Shown piece by piece: positions 33,334-41,690 of a stretch of DNA of 64,000 bases (the first letter of the stretch is position 1; every line of letters starts with the position of its first letter). A program made the translations under genes and the position numbers. This DNA comes from Streptomyces vilmorinianum (GTDB lineage Bacteria > Actinomycetota > Actinomycetes > Streptomycetales > Streptomycetaceae). Where the stretch lies: contig NZ_CP040244.1 in assembly GCF_005517195.1 (NCBI RefSeq), positions 3,242,001 through 3,306,000 of the forward strand, written 5' to 3'. The notes below the pieces were generated by a model. It was not told where the DNA came from. It did not search any database and saw only the letters and a program-made list of their open reading frames with translations.

Positions 33334-34095
33334 CTACGGACGATGGCACCGCAGGTCCCCGCGCAGCGAGCGTGCCAGCTCGGAGACGTGCCGTGCCTGG
33401 TCGGCGGACAGCCGTCGCGCCTCCCACAGCAGCACGGCGGCGTCCATGGCCTCCGGGGACGGAGTGGGTGGAACCTCACGCAGGAAAACGCCTGTCAGCG
33501 CGGCCAGTTCGCCGGCGGTGATCCCCAGCAGGGCGGCGAAGTCCGTCACCAAGCGCGGGGTCAGCTCCTTGCGACCGGAGCCGATCAGGCCGTAGGTGCT
33601 CGCCGAAAGGTACGTGGGCGTCACGAAGGCAAGCGCCCTCGCCATGCCCATCCAGTTCAGGTTGCGGTACTGGAGCATGCGGATGACCCAAGCGCCCGGG
33701 CCACGGGCGAGGGGCACGAGCGGCTTCGGGGCGAAGCTGGAACGCCGTTCCTCCTGCGGCAGTGAGCGGATCAGCCGGAGAAGTTCACAGCGTCCCGCTT
33801 CGGGGAGGCGCACCGTATCCGTCACCATGCTCGCCGCCCACTTCGCGGCCGCGGCGTCCAATGGCGCCAGGTCGTCCGGGACCGCCCACCCCGCGAGGAT
33901 GAACAGATCGACAGCGTGGAAACCCAGCGCAGGCGCAAGCCGTCGGAGCAACACCTCGCTGGGGCTCTTCCCCGCGAGCACCGCCCGGACCTCCTCCGCG
34001 GTCGCCCCAGCGCGGTCGGCCAATTCCTGTGCGATGAGCCCTCTGTGGTCCAGCAACCACGCCAACATCGCGCCGAACCCGGGGTGCTCCGTCAT
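33334..34095 (-). CDS. XRE-type regulator with two helix-turn-helix units
   Basis: 253 aa. An N-terminal HTH (MLAWLLDHRGLIAQELADRA, ATAEEVRAVLAGKSPSEVLL) and a second HTH-like unit in the C-terminal half (LNWMGMARALAFVTPTYLSA, GSGRKELTPRLVTDFAALLG) flank a helical segment. Duplicated Streptomyces regulators of this kind are uncharacterised. Its start is only a few bases from an IS21 remnant, so its promoter may derive from the element. Confidence 0.75.
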   Translation of the reverse strand: MTEHPGFGAMLAWLLDHRGLIAQELADRAGATAEEVRAVLAGKSPSEVLLRRLAPALGFHAVDLFILAGWAVPDDLAPLDAAAAKWAASMVTDTVRLPEAGRCELLRLIRSLPQEERRSSFAPKPLVPLARGPGAWVIRMLQYRNLNWMGMARALAFVTPTYLSASTYGLIGSGRKELTPRLVTDFAALLGITAGELAALTGVFLREVPPTPSPEAMDAAVLLWEARRLSADQARHVSELARSLRGDLRCHRP

Positions 34096-34410
34096 GCCCG
34101 CAGACTAGTCAGAAGAGCGAATACGGCGTCGGCTTCCACCCGGATGATGCGCTCGGTCAGCGTTTTGACCTGCGGGAAGTGCGCGGTGCGGATCCGCATC
34201 GTGGTGCCCTTGCGATCCCGGTCGGTGACCTGTCGCTGTAGCGGGGCGGCCCCGACCGGCACCTTCGTCTCACGGAGCCGCAGGTCGCACTGGGCGACCT
34301 GCTCTGGCTCGTAGATGGCCCGGTCGACCGGGTCGATGCCCACGTACTCGGGGCGGATCAGCGCGAGCCACCGCGTCCGGCCGTCGTGGAGACGTCGGCC
34401 GCTCGGCCCG
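34092..34410 (-). pseudogene. IS21-family remnant (IstA plus IstB pieces)
   Basis: LHDGRTRWLALIRPEYVGID and YEPEQVAQCDLRLRETKVPV are IstA transposase sequence just before the DDE core. They jump to MRIRTAHFPQVKTL, which resembles the N-terminal part of the IstB ATPase. Catalytic residues are gone. The frame finally runs to a stop overlapping the XRE start. Confidence 0.6.
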
Positions 34411-34570
34411 AAGTTGCTGTGCAAGCCCCCCTCGGCGTCGGGGGCGACGTCCGTGCCGGTAGTCCCCGAGTCTTCGCCCGAGCATCTCGGCTGGGGTGCA
34501 CGGCTGCCGGCAAGGCGTGCGGCCCCGTGAACGGGGGATGGCGGGGGTGCGCCGGTTGGATGGGAGTCAC

Positions 34571-34616
34571 TTGTCAATCAAGGTTGACGCAGCGAAGGCG
34601 TCAACGTAAGTTGACA
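34571..34616. promoter_or_regulatory. Nested TTGAC dyads (operator/promoter)
   Basis: Inner dyad TTGACGC-N7-GCGTCAA (34584-34590/34598-34604) and outer TGTCAA/TTGACA (34572-34577/34611-34616) end two bases before the HTH start, which implies a leaderless or very short leader and autoregulation. Confidence 0.65.
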
Positions 34617-34618
34617 GC

Positions 34619-34828
34619 ATGACCGATGCGACCGATCTCGCCGCGCGGGCGGGCGACCGCGACCCACGGGTCGGACTCCGGGCCGTCTCCGCCCTGCGGC
34701 GACTGCTCGAACAGCTGGAAGCCGTCCAGGTGCGCAGCGCGCGCAACCAGGGGTGGTCGTGGCAGGAGATCGCGACCGAACTGGGAGTCAGCCGACAGGC
34801 CGTCCACAAGAAGTACGGGAGGCAGTGA
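34619..34828 (+). CDS. Small HTH protein
   Basis: 69 aa. LRRLLEQLEAVQVRSARNQG then WSWQEIATELGVSRQAVHKK is a sigma-region-4-like or MarR-like HTH (QEIATELGVSRQAV) with little else. It overlaps the following Clp-N gene as TGATG. Such HTH/Clp-N pairs are common in Streptomyces. The dense dyad sequence in front suggests it represses its own operon. Confidence 0.82.
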   Translation: MTDATDLAARAGDRDPRVGLRAVSALRRLLEQLEAVQVRSARNQGWSWQEIATELGVSRQAVHKKYGRQ

Positions 34829-35382
34829 TGTTCGAACGGTTCACGAAAGCCGCACGTTCGGTGGTGAAGGGGGCGGTCGAGCACGCGGAGCGTGGCGGCG
34901 CGACGGTCGTCACCCGTGAGCATCTGCTGCTGGCCCTGCTCGACCAGGAGGGCACCCGGGCGGCGGCTGCGCTGCGCGAGCTGTGCCCGCCGGAACGCCG
35001 CCCGTCCCTGGTGGCCGCCCTGGGCGACGCCCGGCGTCGGGCGGGGCTGTCCCGGGCGGACGCGGAGGCCCTGGCTGACCTCGGCATCGACGTCGGTGCG
35101 ATCGTGGCGCGGGTCGAGGAGACCCACGGCGCGGGCGCGTTGGCGGGCGACCGCAAGGATTCCGGGTGGTGGTCGGGCCGTCGGTCCTTCTCGAGGGAGG
35201 CCAAGACCGTCTTGGAGAAGTCCCTCCGGGTGGCCGTGGCCCGCAAGGACCGAGAGATAGGCGACGAGCACATCCTCCTGGCGCTCACCACCAGCGGCGG
35301 GGTCGTCGCGGAGGCCCTGGCCGACCACGGCGTGACGTACGCCTCCGTCGACACCGCGGTCTCCAGCCCGACGGCCCCCTGA
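34828..35382 (+). CDS. Clp N-domain (double Clp_N) protein without ATPase
   Basis: 184 aa. Two Clp_N repeats: MFERFTKAARSVVKGAVEHA with VTREHLLLALLDQEGTRAAA, and RSFSREAKTVLEKSLRVAVA with IGDEHILLALTTSGGVVAEA. The Walker motifs of ClpA/ClpC are absent, as in stand-alone Clp_N proteins, which may bind degradation substrates or adaptors for ClpC. Co-translated with the preceding HTH gene. Confidence 0.88.
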   Translation: MFERFTKAARSVVKGAVEHAERGGATVVTREHLLLALLDQEGTRAAAALRELCPPERRPSLVAALGDARRRAGLSRADAEALADLGIDVGAIVARVEETHGAGALAGDRKDSGWWSGRRSFSREAKTVLEKSLRVAVARKDREIGDEHILLALTTSGGVVAEALADHGVTYASVDTAVSSPTAP

Positions 35383-35590
35383 CGCTAGGTTCCGGCCAGG
35401 GGAGCACTGCCGCCGTACCGGCCCTCCACACGCTCCAGCTCGGTGCGGCGCCGCCTGGCGCCATCTCGCCTCGCTGATTGTTGCGGCCGCACCACAGCGG
35501 CGTCTGGTACGACGTCAAGACCTGTGAGTATGCCGCCAATTCGCGTACCTCCCCGGAGAGCCGGCGACGCGGCTCTGAGAGACTGTCCCC

Positions 35591-35938
35591 GTGGCACACG
35601 AAGCACCTGATGACACAGCGGTCGTGACCATGGCCGTCCTCTTTGATCCCGAGCCGGGCACATGGGGCATGCGCGGCGACCCCTATGTGTGGTGGGCCGT
35701 GCGCGACCGCCTGTCCAGTACGGCCGTCCCGCCGTCGGTCGATGAAGTCACCGCCCTGCTGCGGGCGTCGTTCGGCGAAGTCGTGGGTCTCGACCTCGAC
35801 GAGGCCGAGTCTTCGGCCGTCTACCGCGAGCAGTACGCACACGGTGGCATGTCCAGCGGCATGGTCCACCTCGACACATGGCGCGAGCGGCTGATGCCCC
35901 TGCTCGTGGAGCGTGCCAGGGCCCTGGTGAAGGGCTGA
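35591..35938 (+). CDS. Hypothetical protein
   Basis: 115 aa from GTG 35591 (VAHEAPDDTAVVTMAVLFDP). Contains PGTWGMRGDPYVWWAVRDRL, VDEVTALLRASFGEVVGLDL and SAVYREQYAHGGMSSGMVHL, ending RALVKG. Acidic, soluble, mostly alpha-helical. Uncharacterised small protein frequent in Streptomyces. The stretch 35383-35590 before it shows no gene. Confidence 0.7.
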   Translation: MAHEAPDDTAVVTMAVLFDPEPGTWGMRGDPYVWWAVRDRLSSTAVPPSVDEVTALLRASFGEVVGLDLDEAESSAVYREQYAHGGMSSGMVHLDTWRERLMPLLVERARALVKG

Positions 35939-36025
35939 CCGCGGCGGCGCCACCTTCAACCGTCGTGCCGGCCGCGACGGGACGGCCTATGGCGTGAACG
36001 CAGGGCGGACAGGGAGTGCGTACGG

Positions 36026-36800
36026 TCACAGGGTGAGAAGTACCGTGGTGGCGCGTCGCTCGTCCATGGCCTTGTAGCCCTCCGGAGCCTGGTCCAAGAG
36101 CAGGGTGAGGTCGAAGACCTTGCCGGGGTCGATCTCGCGGCCCCAGATGAGCTGGATCAGGTCGGGCAGGAACCGGCGCAAGGGGGCGGGGCCGCCCTCA
36201 TGTGGATGCCGGCGAGGAACAGATCCATGCCGGGGATGGCCACGTCGTGGTTGGCGCCGACGCAGCCCAGGTGCCCGCCCGGACGGGTGGCGCCGATCGC
36301 CTGCATCGTCGACTCCTGGGTTCCCACGGCCTCGATCACCGAGTGGGCCCCGAGGCCGTCCGTGAGTTCCTTGATCTTCGCCACGCCCGCGTCACCGCGC
36401 TCCTCGACGATGTCGGTCGCGCCGTAGAACCGGGCCGGCTCCTGGCGCTCGGGATGGCGGGACATCGCGATGATCCGCTCCGCGCCCAGCTGCTTGGCGG
36501 CCAGGACGGCCATCAGGCCGACCGCGCCGTCGCCGACGACCGCGACCGTCTCGCCGGGGCCCGCCTGGGCTGCGACGGCCCCGTACCAGCCGGTGCCGAG
36601 CACGTCGGAGGCGGCCAGCAGCGACGGGATCAGCTCCGGGCCCGGCTGCCCCGGCGTGGCCACCAGGGTGCCGTCCGCGTGCGGGATGCGGGCCTTCTCC
36701 GCCTGGGTGCCGACCGTCTGCGCCACGAATTCCCTGTGCACGCAACCGGACTGGTAGCCCGCGCGGCAGATCTCGCAGGTGTTGTTTGAGATGACGAGCG
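36026..36800 (-). pseudogene. Zinc-dependent alcohol dehydrogenase, truncated and frameshifted
   Basis: Opens without a start at SLVISNNTCEICRAGYQSGC (structural-zinc Cys lobe) and continues EFVAQTVGTQAEKARIPHA, AASDVLGTGWYGAVAAQAGP and the dinucleotide fold VAVVGDGAVGLMAVLAAK. Near 36190 a one-base shift moves the C-terminus (FDLTLLLDQAPEGYKAMDER) to another frame. The catalytic-zinc N-terminus is deleted. The breakpoint at about 36800 is shared with the neighbouring XRE pseudogene. Confidence 0.8.
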
Positions 36801-37524
36801 ACCCGCCGGGTCCCAGGGCTGCGGCGCGAGGAAGTCGCGGTCCTCGCGGGTGTGAGCATCGAGTGGTACACGCGGCGGGAGAAGGGCCACATCAGCGGCG
36901 TATCCGAAGATGTCCTCGGCGTGGTCGCCCGCGCGCTGCGCCTCGACGACGACGAACGCACCTACCTCTTCGACCTGGCCAGGGCCGCGCAGCCGCCCGG
37001 CCGCACACCTCGCCGCCGTAAGGCCGTCGACGTCCCGCCCGCGCGTCCAGTGGCTGCTCGACTCCATGACGCTGTCCGCGGCCTTCGTCACCAACGGCCG
37101 CCTGGACATCGTGGCCACCAACGCACTCGCCCGCGCTCTCTTCGCGCCCATGTACGACAGTCGGACCGTGGACGAACGCGGCCGTCCCGACCTCGCCCGG
37201 TACTACTTCCTCGACCCGGGCGCGCATCACTTCGCCGCCGACTGGGACAGCGCCGTGAGCGCCGCCGCCCTGCTCCGCGCCGAAGCCGGGCGCTATCCGG
37301 ACGACAAGGCACTACGCCAGCTCATCGGAGAGCTGTCCACCGTGAGCACCGAGTTCCGAGCCCGATGGGCCGCCCACGACGTCCGCATCCACCACGGCGG
37401 CGTCAAGCGCTTTCATCACCCCGACGTCGGCCCCTTGGAACTCACCTATCAGCCGCTGGACCTTCCCCTCTCCTCCCATGAGGCCCACTCCCTGACCATC
37501 CACACCCATGACTCGTCCCGGTGA
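36800..37524 (+). pseudogene. MmyB-type XRE regulator, truncated and frameshifted
   Basis: Opens within the HTH (EEVAVLAGVSIEWYTRREKG, HISGVSEDVLGVVARALRL) and shifts at CCCGCCCGCG near 37045, likely one extra C. It continues with the ligand domain RVQWLLDSMTLSAAFVTNGR, ARALFAPMYDSRTVDERGRP and FHHPDVGPLELTYQPLDLPL (MmyB-like LBD). The first 30 or so residues are lost. Intact relatives often sit divergent from an oxidoreductase gene they control, as here. Confidence 0.8.
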
Positions 37525-37615
37525 CGCCGGGGCCGCCGGCGTAGGCCGTCAGACGCTGGGCGCGGACGGGCTGTGGCTTTCTATCTCCAACCTGCGTTGT
37601 TCCTAGAATGGGCAG

Positions 37616-38308
37616 ATGAAGGACATCGACGCGATCGCGGTGTTGCAGGATCCGGTGCGCCGCCGCCTGTACGAGTACGTGGCGGCCCAGGGCCGCGAGG
37701 TCGGCCGTAATGAGGCCGCCGAGGCGGCCGGGGTGGCGCGTACGCTCGCCGCGCACCATCTGGACAGGCTGACCGAGGCCGGACTGTTGGAGAGCGGCAG
37801 CCGTCGCCTCACCGGCCGCTCGGGGCCGGGGGCGGGCCGTCCCGCCAAGGTGTACACGCGGGCGCGGGCCGAGCGGTCGGTGTCACTGCCCGCCCGCGAC
37901 TACCGCACCGCCGCCGAGCTGCTCGCCGAGGCCGCCGAGCAGGCCGGGCTCGACGCCGGGCTCTGCGCGGCCGCGCGCCGCCGGGGTGAGGCCCTACGTG
38001 GTTCGGCGACGCCCTGTGGGGACCTTGAAGAGGCCGTGGAGATGCTGGCCGCCCGCGGCTACGAACCGCACCTGGAAGACGTCGAGGGCGTCGACGAGGG
38101 GGCGACCGGGGCGGCCGCGCACGTCGTCCGGATGCGCAACTGCCCCTTCCACGCCGTCGCCGAACGCTTCCCGCCGCTCGTCTGCGGCATGAATCTCGCG
38201 CTGCTGGAGGGGTTGCTGGGCACGGACGGCCCCGTCCGCGCTCGCATGGACGCCCGGCCGGGGGAGTGCTGCGTGGTGGTCGAGACTTCTAAAAACAATG
38301 TCGATTGA
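37616..38308 (+). CDS. ArsR/SufR-like regulator with Cys-rich C-terminus
   Basis: 230 aa. N-terminal winged HTH (MKDIDAIAVLQDPVRRRLYE, RNEAAEAAGVARTLAAHHLD) with a GRPAKVYTRA wing. The C-terminal domain has NCPFH, a 13-residue gap to VCGMN, then GECCVVVE, close to the SufR iron-sulphur pattern though one Cys position is shifted. It may sense iron-sulphur or redox state. Its 3' end carries the promoter of the next gene, which it probably controls. Confidence 0.82.
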   Translation: MKDIDAIAVLQDPVRRRLYEYVAAQGREVGRNEAAEAAGVARTLAAHHLDRLTEAGLLESGSRRLTGRSGPGAGRPAKVYTRARAERSVSLPARDYRTAAELLAEAAEQAGLDAGLCAAARRRGEALRGSATPCGDLEEAVEMLAARGYEPHLEDVEGVDEGATGAAAHVVRMRNCPFHAVAERFPPLVCGMNLALLEGLLGTDGPVRARMDARPGECCVVVETSKNNVD

Positions 38309-38334
38309 CATAGAAATGCGGGCCGTGCTGGGAT
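38291..38334 (+). promoter_or_regulatory. Promoter and operator of the DUF3291 gene
   Basis: TTGACA (38305-38310) and TGGGAT (38329-38334) 18 bp apart, with the dyad ATGTC-GATT-GACAT (38298-38311) over the -35. It lies in an unusually AT-rich patch within the last codons of the regulator gene. Confidence 0.55.
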
Positions 38335-38340
38335 GAGGCC

Positions 38341-38850
38341 ATGACCGCATCCGCATCCGCATCCGCGCCTGCCGCCCACCTCGCCCAGCTCAACGTCGCC
38401 ACGCTCCGGCATCCCTTCGACGACCCGCGCGTGGCGCCGTTCGTCGAGATGCTCGATCCGGTCAACGCCGCCGCCGACGGCGCACCCGGCTTCGTGTGGC
38501 GGCTCGTGGAGGAGGGGGCGGCCGACGCCACAGGCCTGCGCCCGGCGGGTGAGGACGTCATCGTCAACCTGTCGGTGTGGGAGACCCAGGAGGCCCTGTG
38601 GGACTTCGCCTACCGCAGCGGGCACCTGGAGGTGATGCGGCGGCGGCGCGAGTGGTTCGAACGGCACGTCGAGGCGCACCTGGTGCTCTGGTGGGTCCCC
38701 GCCGGGCACCTCCCGTCCGTCGGCGAGGCCCTGGAGCGCCTGGCGGACCTGCGGGCGCAGGGGCCGTCCCCGCGCGCGTTCACCTTCGCCTCCTCCTTCA
38801 CCGCCGCCGAGGCCACCCAGCACCTTCAGGCCGCCCCGCCAGCGGTCTGA
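38341..38850 (+). CDS. DUF3291 family protein
   Basis: 169 aa. N-terminus MTASASASAPAAHLAQLNVA is a GCATCC hexamer repeat; AHLAQLNVATLRHPFDDPRV, FVEMLDPVNAAADGAPGFVW and VIVNLSVWETQEALWDFAYR with HLVLWWVPAGHLPSVGEALE form the ferredoxin-like DUF3291 fold, related to dimeric alpha/beta monooxygenases. Role unknown. It has its own promoter with a dyad overlapping the SufR-like gene, so control by that regulator is plausible. Confidence 0.85.
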   Translation: MTASASASAPAAHLAQLNVATLRHPFDDPRVAPFVEMLDPVNAAADGAPGFVWRLVEEGAADATGLRPAGEDVIVNLSVWETQEALWDFAYRSGHLEVMRRRREWFERHVEAHLVLWWVPAGHLPSVGEALERLADLRAQGPSPRAFTFASSFTAAEATQHLQAAPPAV

Positions 38851-38984
38851 AGCAGGGACGTTTGGCGGAGGGTCGGCCGCCGGCCGGTCGCGGTGGTCGA
38901 GAAGACCCGTTGTCAGAACGCGAGCATGCGATTGACTGGGGCTCGGCAATGCTCGAAGGACGCGGGACTCATGGGGGCCACGCA

Positions 38985-39569
38985 GTGAAAAGCACCGACA
39001 CGCCACGGATACCGGACGCGGTGTGGCTGGAGGAACGGCTGGGCGAAGGCTCGCTCTGGCGACCGGACGAGGCCGGTCTGCCTGCTGAGTTGACCGATGC
39101 CCGGTCGAGGGAGTTCCTGCTCACGGTCGGCTTTCCCGCCGTCCACCTCGACGTCGTGGGGATCGACACGAGGCACGTACGGGACGAGGACGGGCTGGAA
39201 CCGTTCGATGCCGACGAGATCTACGGGAATCGCTATCCCGACGACGACTCCCCGCCCAAGAACTTCTGCTTCACCGTCGCCGTCTGGGGCGACCAGCACC
39301 TGATGCTCGACGCGGCGGACGGAGGCATCACCCACTACGACCCCAACGGGTGGGACCACGGCGACGGTTGGAAGGGACTGGCCGCCGATTCCCTCCCCCT
39401 GCTCGCCGTGCTCCTCGGGCTGATCGCCGAGGCGAGCGACGCCCTGGAATCGGACGACGACGCCGTACGCGCGGCCGCCGTCGCCGACCTGCGTGAGCGC
39501 ATGATCGGCCAGGACGTGTACGTGAGCGAATCCGCGTTCTGGGACGAGATCTTCGAGTGCCTGGAATGA
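38985..39569 (+). CDS. SUKH-4-like immunity protein
   Basis: 194 aa from GTG 38985 behind GGGGG (7 bp); ATG 38949 in frame is possible. The pattern SREFLLTVGFPAVHLDVVGI, FCFTVAVWGDQHLMLDAADG, GITHYDPNG and LPLLAVLLGLIAEASDAL is that of SUKH-family proteins (SMI1/KNR4, SUKH-4). They neutralise toxins of contact-dependent or polymorphic-toxin systems. No toxin gene is adjacent; the following sequence is a gene remnant. Confidence 0.8.
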   Translation: MKSTDTPRIPDAVWLEERLGEGSLWRPDEAGLPAELTDARSREFLLTVGFPAVHLDVVGIDTRHVRDEDGLEPFDADEIYGNRYPDDDSPPKNFCFTVAVWGDQHLMLDAADGGITHYDPNGWDHGDGWKGLAADSLPLLAVLLGLIAEASDALESDDDAVRAAAVADLRERMIGQDVYVSESAFWDEIFECLE

Positions 39570-39589
39570 GAACGGTCCGGTGAGAACCG

Positions 39590-39800
39590 ACGTCGCCGGG
39601 ACGCCTCGCTGCCGATCGTCGACGAACCCCGGATCGAGTGCGCCGAGCCGGACCTGGTCGTGATCGGCCCGCAGTACGAGCTGGTCATGCGCGGCGGGCC
39701 CCCGTACCGCGCAACAGATGGCCCGCGGGCGATCTGGGTGCGGTACGCAGGGCGTTGGCGCGTTGGGTCGTACCGCGGACGCCGCGGACGCCGCGGACGC
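39590..39800 (+). pseudogene. Hypothetical protein, C-terminal remnant
   Basis: RRDASLPIVDEPRIECAEPD, LVVIGPQYELVMRGGPPYRA and AIWVRYAGRWRVG read well in one frame before dissolving into a CCGCGGACG nonamer repeat. A second short frame (ECPSAFGELADEVPLPPAS) follows to about 39890. The start is lost; family unknown. Confidence 0.45.
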
Positions 39801-39806
39801 CGCGGA
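39773..39806. repeat. Nonamer repeat CCGCGGACG
   Basis: Three perfect copies plus a partial one at the 3' side of the hypothetical remnant. Confidence 0.8.
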
Positions 39807-39892
39807 TGTCGGCTGTGAATGTCCGTCGGCGTTCGGCGAGTTGGCGGACGAGGTCCCGCTGCCACCGGCGTCAGCGCCCCCCGGCGAAGTGA

Positions 39893-41023
39893 TCAGGTGT
39901 CCGTACCGCGGAGTGAGTGGCGTCGGACGAGCCGGGCGACGTCGCGTGCGGTGATGATGCCCACCAGGAGCCCGCCTTCGGTGACGAGGATCTGTACGCC
40001 GCTCCTGCTCGGCCGGGCCTTTTCGAGGACCTCCTCCAAGAGGTCGTCCGGCGCGCAGGTGGTGCACTGCGACAGTGGCGTCGCCATGTCACGTACACGC
40101 AGCTCCTTGCGCTGCGCGGCGGGGATCCTCGCGAACCGCGACAGGTCGACCAGGCCGCTGGGGCGGCCCCCGAAGTCGATCAGGGCCAGGGTGGAATGGC
40201 GGGCCCGCATCGCCACGTCGTCGACGCAGCGTTCCACGGTGAGCCAGTCGGGGCAGGTCTCCACGGGGCTCGACATGGCGTCGGCCGCTCGCACCCCGTG
40301 CAGGGCCACGGCCATGCCGGCCTGCCGTCGCTCCGCGTTGGCGACGATCAGGACGAAGAACCCGATGACCATCAGCCACAGACCGCCCAAGGCGCCGCGC
40401 AGGGTGTAGACCCAGCCGCCGGCGATCATCAGGAATCCGAGTACCTGCCCACTGCGGGCGGCCGCCCGTTCGGCCCGCTCCCGGTTCCCGGTGCGCCACC
40501 AGATCACCGACTGCACCACACGCCCTCCGTCGAGCGGCGCGGCGGGCAGCAGATTGAACACACCCAGCAAGAAGTTCACCCACGCCAGCCACACCAGCAC
40601 CGCGGCCGGTATCGCCCAGCCGAACAGCGCGTTCAGCCCGATGCCCGCACCGAGCGCCGCTCCGCCGACGACAAGACTGGTGAGCGGCCCGCCGACGGCC
40701 ACCAGGAAGGCCGCTCCCGCCGTACGCGGCTTGCCCATCTGGGTCATCCCGCCCAGCGCCCAGAGCGTGACGTCCTCGACAGGGATGTCCTTCCTCCGGG
40801 CGATGATCGCGTGCGCCGCCTCATGAGCCAGCAGGCTCCCGATGAGCAGCAGGGCCCCCACCAGGCCGGCGACCGTGTACGTGGCGTTCGACTGGTCCGG
40901 AACCCAGGCGGGGAGCGTCTGGCTGCCCAGGCTGTACCCGAAGAGGACCACGAGCAGGGGCACGGTCCAGTGGATGCGCAGCGGCACGCCGAGAACTCGT
41001 CCGATCCGTACCGAGCCGTTCAT
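39893..41023 (-). CDS. Site-2-type membrane metalloprotease (M50) with CBS pair
   Basis: 376 aa. Membrane helices include VPLLVVLFGYSLG, YTVAGLVGALLLIGSLLA and VLVWLAWVNFLLGVFNLLP. The zinc site is HEAAH (residues 67-71) plus the Asp of AAPLDGGR (about 165), the S2P signature. Residues 245-376 form two CBS domains (VRAADAMSSPVETCPDWLTV, VRDMATPLSQCTTCAPDDL), which likely bind nucleotide. Closest to the archaeal/actinobacterial MtfA-like M50B group. Probably cleaves a membrane anti-sigma factor or similar; target unknown. Confidence 0.9.
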   Translation of the reverse strand: MNGSVRIGRVLGVPLRIHWTVPLLVVLFGYSLGSQTLPAWVPDQSNATYTVAGLVGALLLIGSLLAHEAAHAIIARRKDIPVEDVTLWALGGMTQMGKPRTAGAAFLVAVGGPLTSLVVGGAALGAGIGLNALFGWAIPAAVLVWLAWVNFLLGVFNLLPAAPLDGGRVVQSVIWWRTGNRERAERAAARSGQVLGFLMIAGGWVYTLRGALGGLWLMVIGFFVLIVANAERRQAGMAVALHGVRAADAMSSPVETCPDWLTVERCVDDVAMRARHSTLALIDFGGRPSGLVDLSRFARIPAAQRKELRVRDMATPLSQCTTCAPDDLLEEVLEKARPSRSGVQILVTEGGLLVGIITARDVARLVRRHSLRGTDT

Positions 41024-41140
41024 CTCCGTCTCCCAGGGCTGGAGCGGTCGGTCCTCCGCCCGAGCCGAGGCCGTCCGCCTACTCAAAGTGTTGCTCGGCG
41101 CGCCCGGGCCCGGGGCACGGATCGGGCACATGATGGAGAC

Positions 41141-41596
41141 ATGGCCGACGACACACAGGGGGACAGGCGGGGGGACACGCAGAGGGAGAGCGGTCACCGG
41201 ACGGTCCCGCACACGGCCGACGTGCGGATCGAGGCGTGGGGGGCGAGTCGGGAGCAGTGTCTGGCGGAGGCCGTGCTCGGGATGGTGGGGTGCTTCGCCG
41301 ACGTCTCCGGCGTGCGGCCGACCGCGGTGCGGCAGGTGGAGCTGGCCGAGGCCGACGACGACGATCTGCTGATCGCGTCTCTGGACGAGGTCATCTACCG
41401 GCTGGAGGTACACGGCGAGGTGCCGGTGGACGTGGAGGCGGAGACGACGGACGGGGGACTCGACGTACGGCTGGCGGTGACCGACGTGGCGGCGGTACGG
41501 ATCATCGGCGCCACGCCCAAGGCCGTGTCGTGGAGCGATCTGCACCTCGGCCCGGGTCCGTACGGCTGGTCCTGCGCGGTGACGGTCGACGTGTGA
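41141..41596 (+). CDS. Archease
   Basis: 151 aa from ATG 41141. After a short variable start the archease fold runs HTADVRIEAWGASREQCLAE, AVLGMVGCFADVSGV, DDDDLLIASLDEVIYRLEV and KAVSWSDLHLGPGPYGWSCA with VTVDV at the end; the acidic residues that bind metal are in TADVRIEA and LIASLDEVI. Archease helps RtcB ligate RNA by promoting guanylylation and turnover. The rtcB gene lies convergently, 91 bp away, so the two work together though not in one operon. Confidence 0.9.
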   Translation: MADDTQGDRRGDTQRESGHRTVPHTADVRIEAWGASREQCLAEAVLGMVGCFADVSGVRPTAVRQVELAEADDDDLLIASLDEVIYRLEVHGEVPVDVEAETTDGGLDVRLAVTDVAAVRIIGATPKAVSWSDLHLGPGPYGWSCAVTVDV

Positions 41597-41616
41597 CGGG
41601 GTCGTACCCGCACGTC

Positions 41617-41690
41617 CACTGACGGGCCGACCCCGCACCCCTACTGACCGACCCCGCACCTCCACTGACGGGCCGACCCCCGCACCTCTA
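41617..41690. repeat. Three imperfect ~28-bp tandem repeats
   Basis: CCACTGACGGGCCGACCCCG and CACC units (second copy shortened) between the archease and rtcB stops, a possible shared bidirectional terminator region. Confidence 0.7.
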
